A stretch of 38,791 nt of DNA, from the NCBI GenBank assembly GCA_964390805.1, contig CAYMKL010000063.1:1-38791 (forward strand), given 5' to 3'. The position numbers were made by a program, and so were the translations under genes. The notes under the pieces were generated by a model that searched no databases, was not told where the DNA came from, and saw only the letters and a program-made list of their open reading frames with translations. This stretch comes from CAYMKL01 sp964390805 (GTDB lineage Bacteria; Chloroflexota; Anaerolineae; VGOG01). Of the stretch, positions 1 to 8,613 are shown piece after piece. Within the stretch, counting starts at the first letter, position 1; the number at the start of each line of letters is the position of its first letter.

Positions 1-141
1 TGTTAACGTGCTCTACGGGGTCTTGTCAGCCCGGTTTGGAAATCTCAGAGACTCCAAGATGTTACAATGAGCCACTCAAAGACCCTTTCAAACCGACGTT
101 TCATTGCCAGTGCCAGTCACCTTTATAGCAAGGAGGCCGTG

Positions 142-1518
<1,377 letters not shown>

Positions 1519-1529
1519 AGCATGAGCCA

Positions 1530-1546
1530 TAGGAAGTGGCTTCCTA
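1530..1546 (+). other. Short perfect hairpin between two genes
   Basis: TAGGAAG and CTTCCTA form a perfect 7-bp stem around a TGG loop, 12 bases after the glycerate kinase stop and just before the ribosome site of the next gene. There is no T-run, so it is not a standard intrinsic terminator. It may be an mRNA 3'-end stabiliser or chance. Confidence 0.35.
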
Positions 1547-1561
1547 CAGTGGAGGTTGGTC

Positions 1562-2281
1562 GTGAAACGTGAAGACGTGCTGCGTATTGCGTATTCCGTG
1601 CAGAGTATGGCGAAGAGATTTGCTCCCCTGGGGATCGCCCTGCCCCTGGTTGGCTATTGGGGGCCGTGGGTAAATCACAAAACGGCCGCCCTGGTGCTGA
1701 GTGGCCTGGACATGGCCGAGTTCGTCAAGTTCCTGCCTGGGGTGAGGGCCGGCACGGAGTTCATGATCCGTGAGCTTTTTTACCTGCCCCCTCTGGCCGC
1801 GGCTCTATGCCTGGCTCTGATAGGTAGCAATCGCCTCTGGCGCTATCCCCTGTGGGCCAGAGCCATCATGGTGACGGCCGCTGTCGCGCTGGCGATCATC
1901 GTCCTACCCCCCTATCCCTTCATCCTCCAGGCACTAGACTCAGACGAATTTCGACGACAGTTCTTGATGGGGGCGGGCTGTCTGGCCGTCATCGGGGGGG
2001 CGCTGTTCTATCGCCGTCTGTCGAAGGCCATGGTAGCCGGGCTGCTGATAGTCATCTCCCTCGCTGGAGCAATCCCCCCCTTGTGGCAGTTCTTCTCCAT
2101 TCGCAGCGTCCTGGACAGCGTTTACGGCCAGCCCATCCACATCGGTTGGGGGCTGTGGCTGACGGCTGCAGGGTTCCTGGTCATGGCTGGGGCGGGAGTT
2201 GGGTATTGGATATTGGATATTGGGTATTGGATATTGGAGGTTGGAACGACCATCCGACCAACAGGCTTGACCGTGACCTGA
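1562..2281 (+). CDS. Multi-pass membrane protein, unknown function
   Basis: I do not recognise a named family. The 239-aa product has about five or six hydrophobic segments, for example around the ALPLVGYWGPW, LPPLAAALCLALIG, IMVTAAVALAIIVL, MGAGCLAVIGGALF, MVAGLLIVISLAGAI and LTAAGFLVMAGAGV stretches, with little outside the membrane. GTG 1562 is preferred because GGAGG (1551-1555) lies six bases upstream; an alternative TTG at 1556 would abut the ribosome site. The last ~20 residues, with the doubled GYWIL(D/E) pattern, are encoded by a dispersed TATTGG-type repeat (2199-2238). The original C-terminus was therefore probably replaced or extended by repeat insertion. The promoter of the next gene overlaps the 3' end. 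Confidence 0.7.
   Translation: MKREDVLRIAYSVQSMAKRFAPLGIALPLVGYWGPWVNHKTAALVLSGLDMAEFVKFLPGVRAGTEFMIRELFYLPPLAAALCLALIGSNRLWRYPLWARAIMVTAAVALAIIVLPPYPFILQALDSDEFRRQFLMGAGCLAVIGGALFYRRLSKAMVAGLLIVISLAGAIPPLWQFFSIRSVLDSVYGQPIHIGWGLWLTAAGFLVMAGAGVGYWILDIGYWILEVGTTIRPTGLTVT
2199..2238. repeat. TTGGGTATTGGATATTGGA dispersed repeat, two units
   Basis: Two near-identical ~20-bp units lie at the 3' end of the membrane-protein gene and are translated as GYWILDIGYWILEVG. A shorter copy of the same word lies at 11848-11868, immediately around the trmO start codon. Both copies sit at gene borders, as expected for a dispersed element that targets or survives at gene ends. Confidence 0.7.
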
Positions 2282-2295
2282 TACCATGATAGAAT
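2267..2295 (+). promoter_or_regulatory. Sigma-70-type promoter for the beta-solenoid gene
   Basis: TTGACC (2267-2272) and TAGAAT (2290-2295) are separated by exactly 17 bases. The predicted start near 2302 gives a leader of about 68 bases before ATG 2370. The promoter overlaps the last codons of the upstream gene. Confidence 0.65.
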
Positions 2296-2369
2296 AGGCG
2301 TGAAACGTGAAGGCATGAAATGTGAATCACAGCTTGATAAAATAAGGAAACGAAAGGGAGATAAGGACA

Positions 2370-2939
2370 ATGGGCAACGAAATCAAGAACGCTCACGGAG
2401 GTGGAAAAGTGAAAAAGAGGGAGAGGAACGATATGGGCGACGTTACCGCTGAGACGGTGAACATCACCCGGGGGGGAGCCCGCAGTGTACAGGGAACCCA
2501 CGTCACGTTACGCCAGGCGGGAGCGCAATCCGTCACCGCGGACAACGTGGTTGTCCGACAGGGAGGAGTGGTGAAGGCACAGGCGGACAACCTGGAGATG
2601 CTTGGAGGAGGCGTCGGTCTGGCCCAGACGCAGACGGCCAGCCTCGCCGCAGCGCAGGCAGGTGTCGTTCTCTCTGAGAGCGACGTGTCAATGGAGCAGT
2701 CAGGGGCACAACTGCTGCTGGCTCGAGGCGACGTGGCGATGGACCAGAGCGGAGCGGTAGCGATGGTCGCTCGCAACGTGAGAGCCGAGAACAGCGGCGT
2801 GGTGTTTTTGCTGGCCAGAGATGTGGAAGGAACCGTCAACACCGCCTTTGGCCCGCGCGAGTCGGTCATCTTTGGCGTAGTAGCGGGGGCGGTGGCGGGG
2901 TTGGTGATGTTGTTGGCCAAGCTGGCACGACGGGAGTAA
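2370..2939 (+). CDS. Repeat protein with beta-solenoid pattern and C-terminal membrane anchor
   Basis: No named family is recognised. From residue ~23 to ~155 the 189-aa sequence follows a ~15-residue repeat, such as THVTLRQAGAQSVTA followed by DNVVVRQGGVVKAQA, later RGDVAMDQSGAVAMVA and RNVRAENSGVVFLLA. The alternating V/L/A positions with a GA or GG turn suggest a small right-handed beta-helix. A single hydrophobic segment (FGVVAGAVAGLVMLLAKL) followed by ARRE ends the protein, so it is probably tail-anchored with the solenoid in the cytoplasm; no signal peptide is seen. ATG 2370 has an AAAGGGAG ribosome site. ATG 2433, preceded by GAGGGAGAGG, is an alternative start that would skip the charged leader. 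A strong upstream promoter suggests independent expression. Confidence 0.75.
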   Translation: MGNEIKNAHGGGKVKKRERNDMGDVTAETVNITRGGARSVQGTHVTLRQAGAQSVTADNVVVRQGGVVKAQADNLEMLGGGVGLAQTQTASLAAAQAGVVLSESDVSMEQSGAQLLLARGDVAMDQSGAVAMVARNVRAENSGVVFLLARDVEGTVNTAFGPRESVIFGVVAGAVAGLVMLLAKLARRE

Positions 2940-2974
2940 GTTGCCCCGAGCTGAAGCTCTGGGCCAAGAGGGCA

Positions 2975-3056
2975 AAGCCCTGCGGGCTAGATCCAGCCCC
3001 GAAGGGGGCTTCGTTCTCTCAGCGCGGGGACTTTAGCCCCGCGCAGCCTGCGACTA
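2975..3056. repeat. GC-rich palindromic intergenic repeat (REP-like)
   Basis: The segment contains an AGCCCCGAAGGGGGCT hairpin, a CTTCGT spacer, and then a GCGGGG...CCCCGC hairpin. The order (AGCCCC hairpin, CTTCGT, second hairpin) matches the elements at 9466-9551 and 24756-24840, though the second hairpin differs in sequence. It lies in the ~400-base gap between two genes, where no convincing gene is seen. Confidence 0.6.
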
Positions 3057-3274
3057 ACCGCACAGCTTGGAACATTTGAGCATTCAACTGAGCCTCCGGG
3101 CTGCGGTTATCAGGCCGAGGGCTCACGTCGAAGCCGCGCCCCGTTTTGCGTCCTTGAAGGGAGCAGATGAAGATCGCCTGTGCTCGTCGGCATTTCGAGG
3201 CCATTTGAGTAGACTACGACGTGGCGACCAGCGCGGAGGAATTTCGGCAAAAGGTCTTGTCGGAGCACCACCTG

Positions 3275-3310
3275 AGACCCTAAAGGTTTTAGACATAACC
3301 TTTAGGGTCT
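3275..3310. repeat. Perfect 14-bp inverted repeat upstream of the next gene
   Basis: AGACCCTAAAGGTT (3275-3288) pairs perfectly with AACCTTTAGGGTCT (3297-3310) around the 8-base loop TTAGACAT. It is flanked by a direct repeat: GGTCTTGTCGGAGCA before it and GGTCTTGGCGGAGCA partly in its right arm. It ends about 30 bases before ATG 3343. No T-run follows. It may be a dispersed palindrome, an operator or a leader hairpin. Confidence 0.6.
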
Positions 3311-3342
3311 TGGCGGAGCATCCCCAGTGAAAGGGTCCGTGA

Positions 3343-4056
3343 ATGTCAAACAGTATCGGCCTGCTGAACGAAAAACCTCTTCACGCCGCGTTAAAGGAGT
3401 GGTATGCACGACCCGAGGACCGGCTTGAGGTGTCGGTGGATGGTTTCGTGATTGACGTGGTGCAGGGCGACCTTTTGGTGGAGATTCAGACTGGCAATTT
3501 CGCGTCTATAAGATCGAAGCTGATAGAATTGACAAGCCTTCATCCTGTGCGATTAGTATATCCCATCGCCCAGGAGAAGTGGATCGTTAAGCTGGCCAAG
3601 GATGGAAGCGGCCCAACGAGCCGGCGGAAATCGCCCAAGCGGGGGAAGGTAGAGGACGTGTTCTGGGAGCTGGTCAGCTTTCCCGAACTGCTTCTGAGCC
3701 CCAACTTCTCGCTGGAGGTGCTGCTGATTCAAGAGGAGGAAGTGAGACGGTACGAGGGCAAGCGCAGGTGGTGGCGACGAGGCTGGGTGACGGAGGAGCG
3801 CCGCTTGCTGGAGGTGGTGCAACGGAGACTATTCGAAACGCCAGCGGACATCAGTGCCCTTCTACCGATGGGGTTGAGGGAGTCCTTTGCGACGAAGGAT
3901 TTGGCGGACGCCATTGATGGCCGGCGGGAGTTGGCGCAGAAGATGGCATACTGCCTGCGGAAGATGGGCGTGATCAAGCAGGTTGGGAAACGTGGAAGGG
4001 CGAATTTGTATGCCAACTGCCGCCCAAACCATAGAGGACAAAGTGAAGAATCATAA
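3343..4056 (+). CDS. Uncharacterised protein with PD-(D/E)XK-like N-terminus and winged-helix-like C-terminus
   Basis: No family is named with confidence. Residues ~25-65 (DGFVIDVVQGDLLVEIQTGN, then FASIRSKL) have the D...(E)-x-Q layout of restriction-endonuclease-like folds: an acidic residue at the end of one strand, then E-I-Q on the next. The middle is rich in E, R and W. The C-terminal ~60 residues (FATKDLADAIDGRRELAQKM, then AYCLRKMGVIKQV) look like a winged helix. A DNA-binding or nuclease-like role is an inference. The start has a GAAAGGG site upstream. The stop lies one base before the ATG of the DUF6504 gene, so the two are probably co-transcribed. Confidence 0.65.
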   Translation: MSNSIGLLNEKPLHAALKEWYARPEDRLEVSVDGFVIDVVQGDLLVEIQTGNFASIRSKLIELTSLHPVRLVYPIAQEKWIVKLAKDGSGPTSRRKSPKRGKVEDVFWELVSFPELLLSPNFSLEVLLIQEEEVRRYEGKRRWWRRGWVTEERRLLEVVQRRLFETPADISALLPMGLRESFATKDLADAIDGRRELAQKMAYCLRKMGVIKQVGKRGRANLYANCRPNHRGQSEES

Positions 4057-4057
4057 T

Positions 4058-4444
4058 ATGGGCACCAAACCGCTACGATTCATCGGTGAGCCCATAGAAG
4101 TCCAATTCGACCAGCCGCCCACACTGGAGAAGAAGCCGGGTTGTCCCGACCAGTTTGTCTGGCAAGGCGAGACCTACCGCGTCATCGAGAAACTGAGTGA
4201 ATGGCACGACTATGGCCGCCGGGGGCGTATGGCGCTCAACATGCGCCCCGAACATGCCGCGGCTGCCTCACGCCGTGGCTCGTGGGGCGTGGGGCGAGAC
4301 TACTATCGAGTGTGCACCGATAGAGGCCAGGTCTTCGATTTGTACTATGATCGAGCGCCCAAAAAAGCTGGAGACCGCAAAGGGGCATGGTTTCTGTTCC
4401 GGGAAATGTCCAGTATCGCGACACCAAACGACAAGACTCAGTAG
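4058..4444 (+). CDS. DUF6504 family protein
   Basis: The 128-aa product matches my recollection of DUF6504: an N-terminal RFIGEPIEVQFDQPPTLEKK, then a FVWQGETYRVIEKLSEWHDYG strand pair and a late GRDYYRVCTDRGQVFDLYYDR segment ending in WFLFRE. In Actinobacteria this small domain is often found beside Y-family polymerase genes; its function is not established. Reading upstream in frame would give 153 aa, but ATG 4058 puts the conserved FIGEPIEV block close to the N-terminus and avoids overlap with the upstream gene. Translational coupling to that gene is likely because only one base separates its stop from this start. Confidence 0.75.
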   Translation: MGTKPLRFIGEPIEVQFDQPPTLEKKPGCPDQFVWQGETYRVIEKLSEWHDYGRRGRMALNMRPEHAAAASRRGSWGVGRDYYRVCTDRGQVFDLYYDRAPKKAGDRKGAWFLFREMSSIATPNDKTQ

Positions 4445-4560
4445 ATCCAATTTTGCTCGGACTGGATCGCCAGATCCAGGCCAAAAGCGGGGATTTGACA
4501 ATCCCCTCAGAGCAATTCTGGATCCACTGAGACTGAAGAGTCATACGACAAGGGCTAACC

Positions 4561-5037
4561 ATGATACATGCGACTCTGTGCTATCTAATACGGGGGAATC
4601 CACCCAGCGAGATTCTGTTGGGCTTCAAGAAGGTTGGGCTTGGTGCAGGGAAATACGGCGGCTTTGGCGGGAAGATCGAAGCAGGCGAAACGGTAACGAT
4701 GGCCGCCGCCAGAGAGCTACAAGAAGAGACAGGGATCATGGTCCTCGAAAAGCACCTCCAGCAGATGGGCCATCTAACGTTCTTGTTTCCCGCAAAACCC
4801 GACTGGAGCCAAGTGGTGTACGTGTTTCTGGCCACGAAGTGGGATGGCGATCCAGTGGAGAGTGCAGAGATGATCCCTGCCTGGTTTGCAATAGACGACA
4901 TTCCCTTTGAACACATGTGGCAGGATGTTTACCATTGGCTCCCACGCGTCCTCGCGGGAGATCGGGTACGAGGAAGCTTCACGTTCAAAGAGGATAACGA
5001 AACCGTGAATGAAGTCAAGATACAACCATGGGGTTGA
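4561..5037 (+). CDS. MTH1-like Nudix hydrolase (8-oxo-dGTP diphosphatase type)
   Basis: This enzyme probably hydrolyses oxidised or non-canonical purine nucleoside triphosphates to monophosphates, cleaning the nucleotide pool. A perfect Nudix box (G-x5-E-x7-REUxEExGU) spans residues 37-59. It resembles MTH1/NUDT1 more than bacterial MutT: the GGFGGK lead-in to the box, a tryptophan-acid pocket region, and a late MWQDVYHWLPRVL segment that parallels the MW-x-D-x-x-Y-W-x-P motif of MTH1. Length (158 aa) is normal. The start is ATG 4561 with AAGGG upstream. The downstream PRPP synthetase follows after 31 bases. Substrate is inferred from family resemblance. Confidence 0.88.
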   Translation: MIHATLCYLIRGNPPSEILLGFKKVGLGAGKYGGFGGKIEAGETVTMAAARELQEETGIMVLEKHLQQMGHLTFLFPAKPDWSQVVYVFLATKWDGDPVESAEMIPAWFAIDDIPFEHMWQDVYHWLPRVLAGDRVRGSFTFKEDNETVNEVKIQPWG

Positions 5038-5068
5038 TTCCGAGCAAAATCAGAAATGGAGAAGAAAA

Positions 5069-6052
5069 GTGACAACAGAGGCCATTGCCCCGAGCGAAGT
5101 TCGTTTTTTTAGTGGCAGTTCCCACCCCCAACTGGCCGCCGATATCGCCGGCTACTTGGACGTCCCGCTTGACAAAACTGAGATTAGCCGCTTTAGTAAT
5201 GATAACCTGTACATCCAACTCGGTGCCAGCGTACGTTCACGCCAGGTGTTCATCGTCCAGTCACTCTCTCCCCCCGTGAACGACCACCTGGTGGAATTGC
5301 TCATGATGATTGACATTGCTCGGGCAGCGGCAGCCAGGGAGATTCACGCCATCATCCCCTACTTCTCCTTTGCTCGTTCTGACAAGAAGGACGCCCCCCG
5401 CATCTCCATCACTGCCCGGCTGGTTGCCGATCTATTGCAAACGGCTGGAGCCACGCACGTAATGACCATGATGCTTCACTCGCCGCAGGTACACGGTTTC
5501 TTCAGTGTGCCAGCCGACCCGCTCAGTAGCCGCCCTGTTTTCAAACAACACTTCCGACAGCGCGATTTGACAGACACAATCGTGGTGGCGCCAGATATGG
5601 GGCACGCCAAATCGGCTGCTAGCTTCGCCAAGGACTTGGGCCTGCCAGTGGCAGCAGGTGATAAGGAGCGGGTCTCTGACACGGAAGTAGTTATTAGAGG
5701 AATAGTCGGTCAACAGGTGCGCGGCTGCAAACAGGCCCTGGTTTTCGACGACGAGATCGCCACCGGCGGCTCCGTCCTCGAAATGAGTAGACTTCTGGTC
5801 GAGTACGGTATTCAAGAGGTCTGGGTAGTCTGCACTCACGGGGTGTTTTCACGGGGGGGACTCGAAAAGCTGGTCGCCGTTCCTGAGATCACAGAGATCG
5901 TAACCACAGATACAGTCCACGTTCCTTCAGAAAAGCGACATCCTAAGCTGCATGTGCTCTCTATAGCCCACGTTTTTGGTGAAGCGATTCGCCGCAACTA
6001 CCTGCGACAGTCCATTGGGGATCTGTTTGTCTTTGGAGAGGAGAATCCGTAG
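5069..6052 (+). CDS. prs: Ribose-phosphate pyrophosphokinase (PRPP synthetase), divergent
   Basis: The enzyme makes PRPP from ribose 5-phosphate and ATP. At 327 aa it is slightly longer than the usual ~315. Family features include VFIVQSLSPPVNDHLVELL, the IPYFSFARSDKK catalytic loop, HSPQVHGFF, and a PRPP-binding loop at DDEIATGGSVLE. Several positions differ from canonical Prs: ND replaces the usual DGE after the N-terminal strand, ARSD replaces ARQD, and VAPDMGHAKSA replaces SPDxGG-x-x-RA. This is probably a specialised paralogue rather than the main housekeeping copy. GTG 5069 is chosen because GGAGA lies five bases upstream and the sequence before it is not family-like. It sits in a run with Nudix and phosphoribosyltransferase genes that use or protect nucleotides. 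Confidence 0.87.
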   Translation: MTTEAIAPSEVRFFSGSSHPQLAADIAGYLDVPLDKTEISRFSNDNLYIQLGASVRSRQVFIVQSLSPPVNDHLVELLMMIDIARAAAAREIHAIIPYFSFARSDKKDAPRISITARLVADLLQTAGATHVMTMMLHSPQVHGFFSVPADPLSSRPVFKQHFRQRDLTDTIVVAPDMGHAKSAASFAKDLGLPVAAGDKERVSDTEVVIRGIVGQQVRGCKQALVFDDEIATGGSVLEMSRLLVEYGIQEVWVVCTHGVFSRGGLEKLVAVPEITEIVTTDTVHVPSEKRHPKLHVLSIAHVFGEAIRRNYLRQSIGDLFVFGEENP

Positions 6053-6071
6053 GCAGAAGAGGAGGTATCCC

Positions 6072-6791
6072 ATCAGGCCGATTATCCTGGTCCGACACGC
6101 ACAGTCGGAACATCACATAAACAAGCTGACAGGCGGCTGGACAGATACGGGACTGACGGAACTGGGACGTCGTCAGGCTGTTTGTCTGGCGTCGAGACTG
6201 AAGCGCGAGATCGGCGATACTCGCTGCCATCTTCACTGTAGCGACCTCAAGCGGGCGCTGCAAACGGCAGAGATAATCGGCCAGGAGATTGGCGTGACGC
6301 CGAATCCTGTTCCTGAACTCAGAGAGCTCAACAATGGTGTTGCGGCGGGCAAATCACAAGAAGAGGCGAAGCAGTATGCTCTAGAGATGACCAGGCCACT
6401 GCTCGATTGGCAACCATACCCGCAAGCAGAGACGTGGCGCCAGTTCTATTCGAGAGTCGCCGCCTGCATGGATCGGCTTGCCAGGAACCAAGACGCCCCT
6501 CTCCTTCTGGTCACCCACGCAGGAACCCTGATCAACATCGTCGCCTGGTGGCTGCAACTGGACATTGACATGTTATGTAAGGTGTCCTTCGATGCTTCGC
6601 CCGCAAGCCTGAGCGTGCTGAGAGTGAATGAGTGGAACGAGCGTACCATAGAGAGACTGAACGATACGACGCATCTTTACGCAATCGGGGGGTGTTATGT
6701 CGACCGAAGACCTACAGCGAGCAAACAAGGAGACCCGAGCCGCGTGGAACCAGAACGCGGCCTTCTGGGACGAGCGCATGGGCGAGGGTAA
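6072..6791 (+). CDS. Histidine phosphatase family protein (phosphoglycerate mutase-like), apparent ATC start
   Basis: The N-terminus (RPIILVRHAQSE) carries the RHA/G catalytic motif. Next come GLTELGRRQA and the SDLKRALQTAE block, and later LLLVTHAGTL supplies the second catalytic histidine. This is the phosphatase branch; the substrate is unknown. AGAGGAGG (6058-6065) sits six bases before ATC 6072, the first codon that gives a normal N-terminus. No ATG, GTG or TTG lies between, and upstream in-frame options (TTG 6033 or 5976) are inside prs without a ribosome site. ATC is a very rare start, so a base error is also possible. The last ~40 residues, after NDTTHL, overlap the methyltransferase gene by 95 bases and look like run-on sequence. 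Confidence 0.8.
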   Translation: MRPIILVRHAQSEHHINKLTGGWTDTGLTELGRRQAVCLASRLKREIGDTRCHLHCSDLKRALQTAEIIGQEIGVTPNPVPELRELNNGVAAGKSQEEAKQYALEMTRPLLDWQPYPQAETWRQFYSRVAACMDRLARNQDAPLLLVTHAGTLINIVAWWLQLDIDMLCKVSFDASPASLSVLRVNEWNERTIERLNDTTHLYAIGGCYVDRRPTASKQGDPSRVEPERGLLGRAHGRG

Positions 6792-7509
6792 CGACTTCGT
6801 CGAGGTGCTGATCTGGCCCGCCACGGAGCGGCTGCTCGATTTGCGTCCAGGTGAGCGGGTGCTCGACATTGCTTGCGGCAACGGCCTGTCCTCTCGACGC
6901 CTGGCTGCCATGGGCGCTGAAGTGGTGGCCTTAGATTTCGCGGCAGAGATGATTGCCTATGCGCTGGAGCGGACGACAGAGAATGTCGAGCGCATCGAGT
7001 ACCTGGTGCTGGACGCCACCGACGAAGCCGCGCTGCTGGCGCTGGGCGAGGGCCAGTTCGACGCCGCCATCTGCAACATGGCGCTGTTCGACATAGCCAA
7101 GATCGAACCCCTGATGCGCGCCTTGACCCGGTTGCTTCGCCCCGGCGGTCGCTTCGTTTTCTCGGTGCTCCACCCCTGTTTCAACAGCCCCCACATGGCC
7201 CTGGTCGCCGAGCAGGAGGATCGAGCTAGCGACATCGTCACCATCTACTCGGTGAAGGTATTCAGTTACATCACCCCAAAGGCGAGCCACGCCGCGGCGA
7301 TGCGGGGCCAGCCAAAGCCGCAGCTTATCTTCCACCGACCGTTGCAGGTGTTGCTCGGCACCGGTTTCGACGCGGGGTTCGTGTTGGACGGCCTGGAGGA
7401 GCGAGCCTTTCCAGCGGATCATCCATCCACCAGAGACTACCTCTCCTGGGGGGCGAACTTCAGCGAGATCCCGCCGGTACTCGTAGCGCGGATGCGGCTA
7501 CCGGGATAG
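6697..7509 (+). CDS. Class I SAM-dependent methyltransferase
   Basis: The 270-aa protein has a Rossmann-type methyltransferase fold. Motif I is VLDIACGNG (residues 55-63), followed by VVALDFAAEMI as the ribose-binding strand, FDAAICNMALFDI as motif IV, and a LRPGGRFVFSVLHPCF strand typical of Methyltransf_11/25 proteins. The substrate cannot be told. ATG 6697 follows a GGGGGTG purine run. Its first 95 bases overlap the end of the histidine phosphatase frame. The next gene begins 12 bases after its stop, so it belongs to the same transcript. Confidence 0.88.
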   Translation: MSTEDLQRANKETRAAWNQNAAFWDERMGEGNDFVEVLIWPATERLLDLRPGERVLDIACGNGLSSRRLAAMGAEVVALDFAAEMIAYALERTTENVERIEYLVLDATDEAALLALGEGQFDAAICNMALFDIAKIEPLMRALTRLLRPGGRFVFSVLHPCFNSPHMALVAEQEDRASDIVTIYSVKVFSYITPKASHAAAMRGQPKPQLIFHRPLQVLLGTGFDAGFVLDGLEERAFPADHPSTRDYLSWGANFSEIPPVLVARMRLPG

Positions 7510-7521
7510 GGCATCACACTC

Positions 7522-7860
7522 ATGTCCAGCCGCAATCCTAGAATGCTAAGGGAAAGCAAAACCATTGAGGCCATGATACGCCTCTACTGCCGAGATCACC
7601 ATGGGCGCCAGGGTGAACTCTGCCCTGAATGTAGTGAGCTTTGGGACTATGCACTGGCTCGTCTCGACAGATGTCCGTTTCAGGAGAACAAGCCCACCTG
7701 CGCCAAGTGCCCGGTGCATTGCTACCAGCCGGACATGAGAGAGAAGGTCAGGGTAGTGATGCGGTACGCTGGGCCTCGCATGTTGCGTCGGCATCCTGCT
7801 CTGGCAGTGCTGCACCTGATTGACGGCTTCAGGAAAACGCCGGCTAGTTCTCGGGGTTGA
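7522..7860 (+). CDS. Nitrous-oxide-stimulated promoter family protein (PF11756), Cys-rich
   Basis: The 112-aa protein matches the PF11756 pattern: KTIEAMIRLYCRDHH, an LCPECSELWDYALARL segment, RCPFQENKPTCAKC with PVHCYQP, then REKVRVVMRYAGPRML. Eight conserved cysteines, two of them as CPEC and CAKC pairs, suggest a zinc or other metal site. The family name comes from a promoter screen in a denitrifier; the protein's function is unknown. The gene ends 10 bases before the phosphoribosyltransferase start, inside the same operon. Confidence 0.85.
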   Translation: MSSRNPRMLRESKTIEAMIRLYCRDHHGRQGELCPECSELWDYALARLDRCPFQENKPTCAKCPVHCYQPDMREKVRVVMRYAGPRMLRRHPALAVLHLIDGFRKTPASSRG

Positions 7861-7870
7861 AAGGATGCTC

Positions 7871-8377
7871 ATGAGAGACTACCTTGACCTTGTAGACACC
7901 ACCACCGAAGGCCCACGGTATGACGTCACGCCCCTCTTCGGCGACTATCAGGCATTCTCAGCGCTCGTTGATGACCTGGTAGGAATGTGCGCCCCAGTTG
8001 CTTTCGACTGTGTGGCGGGCATTGATGCCCTGGGATTCATTCTGGGCACCGCCGTTGCGATGAGGACTGGGAAAGGATTCGTGCCGCTTCGCAAAGGTGG
8101 CAAGCTCCCCGTCCCATCGGATACAGCCCACTTCGTTGACTACACCAACCAGAGGAAATCCCTCGAGATAAGACGAGATGCCCTCAGGCCAGGCTCCAGA
8201 GTCTTGCTGGTGGATGAATGGGTGGAGACCGGCGCCCAAGTCAAGGCTGCCATTGAGCTGTTGGAGAGGCAAGGAGCCACCGTCGCCGCGATCGCTACGA
8301 TCAATGTGGACGACAATGAGCTCACTCGGTCGCTCCAGGGTGTTTACAGATTCGTTTCGGTCTGGGATCGGGACTAG
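7871..8377 (+). CDS. APRT-like phosphoribosyltransferase
   Basis: A 168-aa type I phosphoribosyltransferase resembling adenine phosphoribosyltransferase. AGIDALGFILG (residues ~49-59) and the basic VPLRKGGKLP loop (~71-80) align with APRT signatures. The PRPP-binding loop is VLLVDEWVETGAQV (111-124), where EW and GAQ replace the usual D-x-x-x-TGGT pattern. It probably joins PRPP to a purine base. Two in-frame ATGs exist; ATG 7871 is preferred because GAAAGG ends six bases upstream, whereas ATG 7865 would abut that site. Earlier in-frame codons overlap the previous gene. A PRPP synthetase sits three genes upstream, so producer and consumer of PRPP share the cluster. Directly downstream is a MITE-like element. 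Confidence 0.82.
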   Translation: MRDYLDLVDTTTEGPRYDVTPLFGDYQAFSALVDDLVGMCAPVAFDCVAGIDALGFILGTAVAMRTGKGFVPLRKGGKLPVPSDTAHFVDYTNQRKSLEIRRDALRPGSRVLLVDEWVETGAQVKAAIELLERQGATVAAIATINVDDNELTRSLQGVYRFVSVWDRD

Positions 8378-8597
8378 CATGCAGTCAATGTCATTAAGAT
8401 AAGGGAGCGAGCGTCGGCCGAGTAGGTCTGGAGTGCAGCGGAAGACCGTATCGAGGCCACGCGAGCGGCTCTTGCAGCGGATTCTAGATTGCATGAGCCG
8501 CGTCTTGGTCTCGATACGCTGGTTTCGATACGCCTTCGGCTACTCAACCCAAGCCGCTACTCGACCGGCGGCGCTTAACTAATGACATTGAGCATGC
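8378..8597. mobile_element. MITE-like palindromic element with ~20-bp terminal inverted repeats
   Basis: The left end (8378-8399) begins GCATGCAGTCAATGTCATT. The reverse complement of the right end (8574-8597) reads GCATGCTCAATGTCATTAG. Inside, GTCGGCCGAGTAG on the left again mirrors CTACTCGACCGGC on the right. The middle carries GGTCTCGATACGC, GGTTTCGATACGCC and GGCTACTCAACC, words I know from dispersed repeats common in Actinobacteria and other high-GC bacteria. No transposase lies inside. It fills the whole gap between the phosphoribosyltransferase and methyltransferase genes and begins within the stop codon context of the former. Confidence 0.7.
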
Positions 8598-8613
8598 AGT
8601 AGGGAGAATGTGA

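Noticed and set aside
1..141. Promoter for the glycerate kinase at TTGGAA...TACAAT (36-68)
   Set aside because: Spacer is 21 bases, too long for a convincing promoter; the real one may lie outside the window.
3067..3330. Open frame of 87 codons in the gap before the 3343 gene
   Set aside because: It overlaps the REP-like repeat and the 14-bp palindrome, is rich in Arg/Ala, and has no ribosome site.
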